Assembly (NCBI GenBank): GCA_032622095.1
Contig: CP136063.1
Location: 63,131,897 to 63,195,896 of the forward strand
Direction of reading: 5' to 3'
DNA length: 64,000 nucleotides
Source of the DNA: Siphonodentalium dalli
Taxonomy: Eukaryota > Mollusca > Scaphopoda > Gadilida > Siphonodentaliidae
The notes beneath the pieces are model-generated. The model was not told the origin of the DNA. It ran no database searches and worked only from the letters and a program-made list of their open reading frames with translations. Both the position numbers and the translations under genes were made by a program. Positions 56,075 to 64,000 of the stretch are shown piece after piece (position 1 is the first letter of the stretch; the number at the start of each line of letters is the position of its first letter).

Positions 56075-57849
56075 GTGAGGCCACGTGAATGTGAAGAATG
56101 CGACACTCCCTCAAATCAGCTGTGTGAAATGACTAAACACAAGTATATCCGCCGCACAGGAGATCGTACATGTACGTTTAAATGTAATGTTTGTGATTCA
56201 GGATTCCCTTCTCGTTATCGTCTGACTCAGCACACTATGATCCACACGGGTAAGACACCACATACGTGTGATATTTGTCAACAGGAATTCGCTCGGAAGT
56301 ATGACCTGACTTTACACTCGAGGATCCACACGGGTAAAACGCCGTATAAGTGTGATATTTGTCAGAAGGGATTTGCCACGAAGAGTAGTCTGACAGTACA
56401 CATGAGGAGCCACACGGGTGAGACTACGTATAAGTGTGATATGTGTCAGAAGACATTCACAGTGAAGAGTTATCTGGCTGCACATATGAGGAGCCACACG
56501 GGTGAGACCCCTTACAATTGATATTTGTCAGAAGCGATTCACAACGAAGAGTAGTCTGAGAGTACATATGCGGAGCCATGCGGATGAGACTCCGTATAAG
56601 TGTGATATTTGTCAGAAGGGATTCGTCACGAAGAGTAGTCTGACAGTACATGAAGATCCACACGGGTGAGACTCCTTACAAGTGTGATATTTGTCAGAAG
56701 GGATTTAAAATGAAGAGTAAACTGATAGTACATATGCGGATCCACACAGGCGAGACTCCGTATACGTGTGATATTTGTCAGAAGAGATACACGATGAAGA
56801 GTAGTCTGACAGTACATATGAGGAACCACGCGGGAGAGACTCCGTATACGTGTGATATTTGTCAGAAGAGATTCACGATGAAGAGTAGTCTGACAGTACA
56901 TATGAGGAACCACGCGGGGGGAGACTCCATATAAGTGTGATATTTGTCAGAAGGGATTTACAATGAAGAGTAATCTGACTGTGCATATGCGGATCCACAC
57001 GGGGGAGACACCATATAAGTGTGATATTTGTCAGAAAGGATTCACTGACATCAGTAATCTGAATGCACATAAGAGGATCCACACGGGGGACACATCATAT
57101 AAGTGTGATATTTGTCAGAAGGGATTTACAGTGATGAGTAAGCTGACAGAACATATGGGGAGCCACACGGGAGGAACTCCGTATAAGTGTGATATTTGTC
57201 AAAAGGCATTCACCTTGAAGGGTAATCTGACAAGACATATGAGGATCCATACGGGCGAGACTCCGTATATGTGTGATATTTGTCAGAAGGGATTAACATC
57301 GAAGGGTAGTCTGACAAGGCATATGAGGAGCCACACGGGTGAGACTCCGTATAAGTGTGATATTTGTCAGAAGGGATTCGCCACGAAGAGTTATCTGAAA
57401 GTACATATGAGGAACCATACGGGTGAGCGCCGTATAAGTGTGATATTTGCCTGAAGGGATTCACCTTGAAGGGTTATCTGACGGTACATGTGAGGAACCA
57501 CACGGGCGAGACTCCGTATAAGTGTGATATTTGTCAGAAGGGATTCACGTTGAAGGGTAGTCTGACTGTGCATATGAGGATCCATACGGGGGAGACACCG
57601 TATAAATGTGATATTTGTCAGAAAGTATTTACTCAAAAATCGAACGTGATTAACCATATGAGGATCCACACGGGAGAGAAGTCGTATGAGTGTGATATAT
57701 GTGGCAAGGGGTGCGCTAAGAATTCTGGCCTGATTAAACACGCGAGGATCCACACGGGAGAGAAACCTTATAAATGTGACCAGTGCAATAAGGTTTGCAG
57801 TACATTCACGGCCCTAAGAATGCACATGAGCATCATACACATGTGGTAG
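56075..57849 (+). pseudogene. Second C2H2 zinc-finger gene, about 20 fingers, four indels
   Basis: Paralogue of the 601-residue gene: same first fingers (CNVCDSGFPSRYRLTQH) and same end (SIIHMW). The array is broken by a 2-bp loss near 56515 (removes a zinc-ligand cysteine), a 2-bp loss near 56650, a 1-bp gain in a G run near 56915 and a 1-bp loss near 57426, so pieces read in successive frames (56075-56521, 56650-56934, 56963-57454, 57466-57849). Finger 14 also has GL for GF. The middle fingers do not match copy A one-to-one, showing independent finger gain and loss. Sequencing error in a repetitive region is an alternative to true decay, as each lesion is 1-2 bp. Confidence 0.8.
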
Positions 57850-58322
57850 AAGCCGTATAAATGCGATATGGTATGTAGTACATCTAACGCCCTAAGAATG
57901 CACATGAGCATCATACACATGTGGTAGAAGCCGTATAAATGTGATATGGTATCAGTACACCTAACGCACTAAGAATGAACATGAGCATCATACACATGTG
58001 GTAGGAGCCGTATAAATGTGATATGGTGTGCAGTACATCTACGGCCCTAAGAATGCATATGAGCATCATACACATGTGCACATGGCAGAAGTCGTATAAA
58101 TGTGATATGGTATGCGGCACATCTGTGGCCCTAAGAATGCACATGAGCATCATACGCATGTGGTAGAAGCCGTATACATGTGATACGGTATGCAGTGCAT
58201 CTACGGCCCTATGAATGCACATGAGCATCATACACATGTGGTAGAAGCCGTATGAATGTGATACGGTATGTAGTACATCTAACGCACTAAGAATGCACAT
58301 GAGCATCATACACATGTGGTAG
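57850..58322 (+). repeat. Six tandem copies of the gene's own 3-prime end
   Basis: Units of about 78 bp (starts 57850, 57928, 58005, 58089, 58167, 58245) each repeat the last degenerate finger and stop codon: aagccgtataaatgtgatat, then agtacatctaacgcc, then cacatgagcatcatacacat, then gtggtag. Each unit therefore ends in an in-frame-style TAG. The minus-strand 148-residue frame is a shadow. Confidence 0.9.
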
Positions 58323-58374
58323 AAACAACATAGTTGATATTGATAGTTGCAGTTCACTTAGCATGTTCATTTTA

Positions 58375-58720
58375 CTACGCACATGAGGATCCTCGTGGGA
58401 TCATCACATAAGAGGATACCGCGGATTCAAACCGCAGCAATTCATTCCCTGATTCCACCAACTTACCGGTCATGTGAGGGAGGGATCACGCGGGATTATC
58501 ACTCAAACCACAGCACTGCGACAAGGTATTCCATGATTCAACCAACTTAACGGCCATGTGAGGGTCTACCCGGGATTATCACGCATAAGAGAACACCGCG
58601 GATGATATAAACCACAGCAATGTATCAAGGCATTCCCTGATTTCAGCAAGTTAATGATATATGTGAGGATCCACGCGGGATTATCACACATCCACCGAGC
58701 ACACAATGGTTTCGAACGTC
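58375..58720 (+). pseudogene. Degenerate finger relics of copy B
   Basis: Four eroded units at about 90-bp spacing: catgaggatcctcgtggg, catgtgagggagggatcac, catgtgagggtctacccggg, tgtgaggatccacgcggg, each followed by an eroded KPxxC (aaaccacagc). They match the relics after the first gene. Confidence 0.45.
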
Positions 58721-60502
58721 AATGTCTCGTCATTAAGCAAATCATATACTCTCTACTGATGTGACACGACACTCGAGTGAAATATTATAGCTACATTGGC
58801 GTGGCAACGAAGCTTTATATTTGGCGTTTATAAGCCATAAGAGACGCACGCCATACTGCCACTGAATATATGTATATATCGTTCAGGTTGTAATAAAACA
58901 TATCAGGTCAGAGACTTGCATGGTCCTTCGGAGGCCTCCAACTTAACTGAGTAATTTCCAGATGTACGCCTCCTTACAAGAGCCCAAGACCCAAATTTCC
59001 AATAACGTCCTATTTGGGTTAAAATGGTACCTGAAGATTTATAATTTACACCTTCAATGGTGATAAAGTTTTGGCCACTTCACACGCAAAATGACCATAA
59101 TTGATGTAACAAAAATGAATTACCCCAAAAAGAAAGTAATCGGAAGTTAGTTCAAAGTATCTACTGTGCATGAGACTAACATTGTTCTTTATTTTGGATA
59201 TTCACTATTGTAGTGTTCTTTATTTCATCATTTTCTCAAATGAATGAAAAGTTGAATACAAATATCTTTAAAAATTATAAAATAATTAACACACATACCC
59301 TTGGGGTAAATTACCAGATATACCAATGTCTATTATAACTGACAAGGTTAACTTCACAAGTCCGATTTATGAAAAAACAGACCATCTATCATATTCGTCA
59401 TTGATTCTCCAAATAATTCTTCTCAGTCACAATATATTTAAATATGTCTTATTGACCATGAAATTTCCTTTCTTTTGATATATAATTTGATAGTTGCAAA
59501 CGAAAGGAAGTCGATATATCGTATCGAAAACAAGGAAAACGTATCTACGAAAAGCGGTCGTCCCGGTAAGTAGTGATTATCATTATACACGGATACCAAT
59601 TCATTTATTACCATCGCAATTGCCGAACTTGCGAATTTCCCGTACGGTCCTTACGAAAGAAACTTGTATGCACTATAACAAACATTGGGGAATATGTTGG
59701 CTGAGTTGACAATGTTTTAGAATTAATGAGGATATTAGGCGGACAGGGAGACTGACGACCCGTTTTACTTCCAACTTTCCAGTAGATATTGCAAGTTTTC
59801 TGTGCCACGTCTCGACTTCCGTTTGATTCTATGGAATAATACACAAAAAGGAAGGAAATTTCAAGGCCAATAAGACACACTGACATATATTGTGACTGAG
59901 TTGAACGATTTTGAGAATCTATGAGAAACAGGTGAATTCTGAAAAAATAATATTAGAGCACGTAACTGGTTGGTGTATATTATCCATGACATGACAGCGT
60001 TTATACAATTTGGGGTTTCTTCTTCGAAAAAGTAGTTCATAGTTTCCAAGACAAAAATATTTGTTACTACCATATATATACATGCACTTAAATAAGAAAT
60101 AAACCGACTACTCGGGCTCATTTTATACAAGGATCATTACCTTATTCACACAATATATGACAACTAATTGTTATTCTATTTACGTGTGTAAGTATTCTTA
60201 TACTCCATATGTTCATATTTATTTGCATCTGCCCGAAATAGCGGGTTGTTTTGTCATCTAATTTTGCTTGTCAAAAAAGTGGCAGAAAACAGCTGACATA
60301 AACGGGTTGTAATTTTTCTTTTAATTCTATGGGCACCGATTTAAGTTATGGCTAAGAAATTTGGGCTCTTCTTGTACCCCCAGCGAAGCACAAACCTTAC
60401 AGACATTTTATTTCAAAGCCGAAATTGCTAAAAATAAAAAGTCTGATTTTGTTTTTGCTCGAGTGGACTGAACGACCCATGTTCTCTCACCCCTCATATT
60501 AA
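58721..60502. other. Flank shared with copy A; no gene supported
   Basis: Collinear with 5390-7420 apart from about 300 bp near 58790-59140 that copy A lacks. Copy A carries the double-palindrome element that is missing here (empty site at about 59865-59875). Confidence 0.55.
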
Positions 60503-61018
60503 AGGTGGGTTATCTCTTTGTAAACATGTATTATATAGTTACCGGGGTATAAAATGTTAGATTTGAATCGAAGACTCATATCCGGAAATGCTTCTATCGA
60601 TTAATATTAATTTCATTTCGAATATGTTCTGGTCTAAAAAGGTGTGTTTGTCCAGCTAACGAACAATAGTGGTTACTGTTAACATAGACCAGAAATTTTA
60701 TTGTGTAATTTTGTCACAAATAAACGTTAATTATACTCATTATCGCTTATATCTGTGGAACAAAACAATACATACAATCTGGGACATTTGACGTTCGCTG
60801 CGTAGCCATATGAACAGCCCAGTGCTCTATATCGCAATATGGTATCATCCGAATGGTCTGTTCTAAAAATAGACACATAAACGGTCCCGATTTAATATTC
60901 GAAATAAAATGAATATTAATTGATAGAAGCTTTTCCGGACAGGGGTCTTCAGTTCATATTTATTATTTTATACCCACGCAACTATTTAAAATTTGTTATT
61001 TAAAGAGATAATCCATCT
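60503..61018 (+). mobile_element. TTAA MITE, full length, in copy B only
   Basis: 516 bp with TTAA at 60499-60502 and 61019-61022. Copy A shows the uninterrupted site (catattaatgc...atgttaatttg near 7412-7435) with a 9-bp length difference. Confidence 0.9.
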
Positions 61019-62724
61019 TTAATGTTAATTTGAAAATCAAAAAGAAAATAAAGACAAGCAATGTGTTGGCACATGGGGCATATTACTCATTGTTTTATAT
61101 TTCTATGGTGGTGGTGTTGAGTTGTCCGAGAGAGGAGTTTGTGTTGTCATTTTCCGTTTTGTTCACTGTCGATCCTATTGTCTGCCGAAGTATTTCGTAG
61201 TATTCTTCTGTCCAGTCGTAATTGGATGTGTTGATTTCTCTCTCTGTGTGGTGGATACTCCGGTTGGTGAAGGTTTGTGCCGTCTGAATGGAGAAGGTGG
61301 TTCCATTCCCACCTATATGGGTGCGCCGTGAGTGGTAAGTGGCGGTGAATCCAACTGTACTTCAAACCGCACATGAGCTAGTTGTGGGATATTAATTTAG
61401 TCTCCTACAGGGGACTACGACTGGAGTTGGCAGTCTGGGTGGTTGAATGTGAACGACAGTAGCCCTCTCCTTCCATTCGGTATTCCGCTCAACATCCCGC
61501 CATAGCTGAAATGGAGTTAATGTTTTAGCGGCGATGGGGCGCCTAGTGGAAGGCTGAATGGATTTCCCAAGCATAATGAAATCAAACATGCATATATCAA
61601 AGATGCGCTAGGCCCTACATATCAATGCAGCGACATATATAAGTAAACAAAGTCTATTTTTCCAAAAAAAATGCTAGCAAACAATATATTAAACGATCAT
61701 ATCATCAGTATAGCTTTTTTTTCTATCACGGTAGATGATATATCATTTTAAGAAAGGTTAATCGCGGACATGTCAGGTGATCAATCACATTCTGGGGTTT
61801 ACATGAATGCCCGGGCTCCACGTTTACATGCAGTACGTCTTGTGTGAACGTCCGTTATAGAAGAGAATCGGGCGGGACTCTGTCCAAAAAGAGCATCATC
61901 CCAATAGATACCCCAAGCTATTGTGGATTGAGAAGACTTGGTCTATCCGTTACGCAATCTCCAGTTGTAATCCCATGAAAGAGATTGACAATCTAACATC
62001 AGCTCATGCGCCGTTTGAAGTACAGCTGGAATCGACACCACTCACAACGGCAGTATCATTTCACCGGGTGAACAACAGCGCTGTAAACGCACACAATACT
62101 CACTCGTCGGTCAGCGAAATAGAAAGTAAAGAAGAATCGATGATTTAATAAAACTTGTTATTCCACGGAAATGCAATTAAAGAAGGATTATCCCTTTAAA
62201 TAACAATTCAAAGTGTGTGAATTCAAAACTAAGCTAAAAAGAGTATTGCGCGAATTTAAATACGAGTGCGGTTTTACATCACTTTGTGATAAAATTCGAA
62301 CGTCTTTTTGGTGGTGCATATGGTTACGACCAAACTTTTTGCTGTATTTAAATTGTAGTCATTGTCTTGTTGGTTTAGCACCAGTGAGTGGTATTCTTTT
62401 TACACGTCTTCACACGGCACATATAGATAATTAATCGCTCAATTGGCATTTAGATATTTTTAGCAGTACTTAAACCCACCAATGGGTAAGTTTAATTTGT
62501 GGTATTATTTATATTTATCAATGTGTAGGCCTACCGGGTACATGTATTTATATTTCAATTTTCATACTGAGAATTTGCCATTTAAAATGATTGTCTACAT
62601 CACAGGGCGATTCGTTAAAGTTGGATTATCTCTTCATATAATAAGTTATATATAGTTTCGTGGGTTTGCAGTAATAGATATAAATTGAAGACCCCTGTGC
62701 AATATACATTGTATGGGATTATAT
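61019..62724. other. Shared flank and segment C homology; no gene
   Basis: To about 62055 it matches copy A 7430-8420, including the 37-bp inverted repeat pair. From 62060 to about 62700 it matches 30113-30426 and 33223-33545. A short open frame (61921-62148, MWIEKTWSI) is similar in copy A (8282) but has no domain and is probably repeat DNA. Confidence 0.5.
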
Positions 62725-63714
62725 CACAGTTGTTGGCCATTATATATAAGTAGTAGCCCTAGACTAGAGTAAGAATAATAGGAAAGTTGGGAAACAACAC
62801 GTTAAAATATTTTTTTAAACCCACGTACCCACCTCCCCTGTTGCACTCGAAATCTCATCAAAACGAATACGCTTCGGACATGAATAACTACGTATGCAAA
62901 ACTATCGAATATTGATAATCACACTTACCATACATTTCTTGAGAGGTATATCCAGAAAAACAACTTTTATCAGGTGAACATAATCAAAATCACGATAAAA
63001 TTTGGCTCGACACAACATCATTAGCATGGAAATGTTAGGATCGTTAACTCTTCCGAAAAGTCGGGTTGGCGATTACCGCAATACGATAGAGGAACACTTT
63101 GACGTTCGTACTCATATTTCACCAATTTTTGTACCTGGCTTACCTGTCCTAAGTTTCACGGTAAAATGGCTAGTTTGATTCTATTTGTCATTTTATACAT
63201 ATTTATCACCCCATTTATTATTCATTTTCATAAAAATAAAATAAAAGAAGCTGAAGACGACATGTTTAAAATGTTTGAAGCATGAATTTGGCGATAAGTG
63301 TCATAAGTTATCAGAGTACGTTATACTTGTGATAGTTAGTTACGCACTCGGTGTTCCCCTATCGTATTGCGGTAATCGCCAACCCGACTTTTCAAAAGAG
63401 TTATCGATCCTAACATTTCCGTGCTAATGATGTTGTGTCGAGCCAAATTTTATCGTGATTTTGATTATGTTCACCTGATAAAAGTTGTTTTTCTGGATAT
63501 ACCTCTCAAGAAATGTATGGTAAGTGTGATTATCAATATTCGATAGTTTTGCATACGTAGTTATTCATGTCCGAAGCGTATTCGTTTTTATGAGATTTCA
63601 AGTGCAACAGGGGAGGTGGGTGGGTTTAAAAAAAAATTTTAAAGTGTTGTTTCCCAACTTTCCTATTATTCTTACTCTAGGGCTACTACTTATATATAAT
63701 GGTCAACAACTGTG
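62725..63714. mobile_element. hAT-like element with 370-bp inverted arms
   Basis: Starts CACAGTTGTTGGCC and ends GGTCAACAACTGTG, flanked by the 8-bp direct repeat GATTATAT (62717-62724 and 63715-63722). Eight-base target duplications and CA-rich TIRs fit the hAT superfamily. Arms (62725-63096 and 63349-63714) are nearly complete inverses, for example cggacatgaataactacgta and its complement; the loop is about 250 bp. Non-coding, hence non-autonomous. Confidence 0.85.
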
Positions 63715-63737
63715 GATTATATACGACAGACAAAGAT

Positions 63738-63990
63738 ATACATGTACCCCACCTAAGACACTCTTGTATGGTACCCCGCTGCTAAAACAAAAAGGAGCAT
63801 TAGAATAGTGTACATAACCTCAAGCATTGAACTCGCACACCACTAACGAGTTATGAGCTATACCGATAACTACTCGTTTACAATGGTATTTAATAGAGAT
63901 AGTGTGCAGTAAGCTAAAAAAGTGGTGAGTTGTGCTCGCTCGGTTATTCTTGGCTAGGGACTTTCCCCCTTTTAACTATTTAATAGTTTT
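63738..63990 (+). repeat. Block duplicated at 48587-48845
   Basis: Near-identical 250-bp block (ctgctaaaacaaaaaggagc to ctttt aactatttaata). Here it directly follows the hAT-like element. No gene. Confidence 0.8.
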
Positions 63991-64000
63991 AGAGCACCAT

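Larger units (their letters stand above)
55045..62055 (+). repeat. Segmental duplication, copy B
   Basis: Partner of 1640-8420, same orientation. It differs by an insertion at about 55138-55590, the MITE at 60503-61018, the tandem 78-bp array after its zinc-finger gene, and the lack of copy A insertions. Homology continues past 62055 with segment C (30113 onward) instead of copy A. Confidence 0.85.

Overview
The window is metazoan nuclear DNA: AT-rich and intron-poor where it codes, with C2H2 zinc-finger arrays, non-LTR and Ty3/gypsy-like retroelements, many short terminal-inverted-repeat (TIR) elements, and satellites whose tandem cores of about 160 bp sit between fixed ends. That last architecture recalls the pearl-type elements known from bivalves, so a lophotrochozoan, probably a mollusc, is my best guess (inference, not proof). 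I see no ordinary housekeeping gene. The only long intact coding region outside mobile elements is one zinc-finger ORF.

Layout. 1.6-8.4 kb is copy A of a direct segmental duplication: a promoter-like tandem repeat, an intact 21-finger C2H2 gene (2251-4056), decayed finger relics and non-coding flank. Copy B lies at 55.05-62.05 kb, and its roughly 20-finger gene (56075-57849) carries four small indels. Comparing A with B exposes precise insertions: two MITEs, a double-palindrome element and a LINE fragment in A; one MITE and a 0.45 kb insertion in B. 8.4-9.9 kb is a decayed LINE. 10.2-12.0 kb is a TTAA-flanked TIR element. 12.7-18.06 kb is a giant inverted repeat with arms of about 1.5 kb around a degenerate minisatellite. 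18.06-27.4 kb is a minus-strand LINE split by a 7.2 kb gypsy-like element that has near-identical LTRs, damaged gag-pol, and an intact 3-prime ORF with two C2H2-like fingers behind a candidate spliced leader. 28.9-29.04 kb holds a DDE transposase scrap. 30.1-33.5 kb is a nested stack of TIR elements. 35.95-36.11 kb holds an orphan PIF1-like helicase exon. 37-39 kb and 45.8-55 kb hold palindromic GCGC-AATT elements, satellites and homopolymer-rich DNA. 40-45.5 kb holds a third, broken zinc-finger gene bracketed by the commonest MITE. 62.7-63.7 kb is a hAT-like inverted-repeat element with an 8-bp target duplication.

The zinc-finger genes, all of one subfamily, lie among copies of a TTAA-target MITE of about 520 bp that I see only near 1-5, 40-45, 54-55 and 60-61 kb (plus diverged ends near 33.4 and 62.6 kb). 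Most of the sequence is best read as a zinc-finger locus shaped by transposition and ectopic recombination. All identities, consensus units and boundaries were judged by eye.
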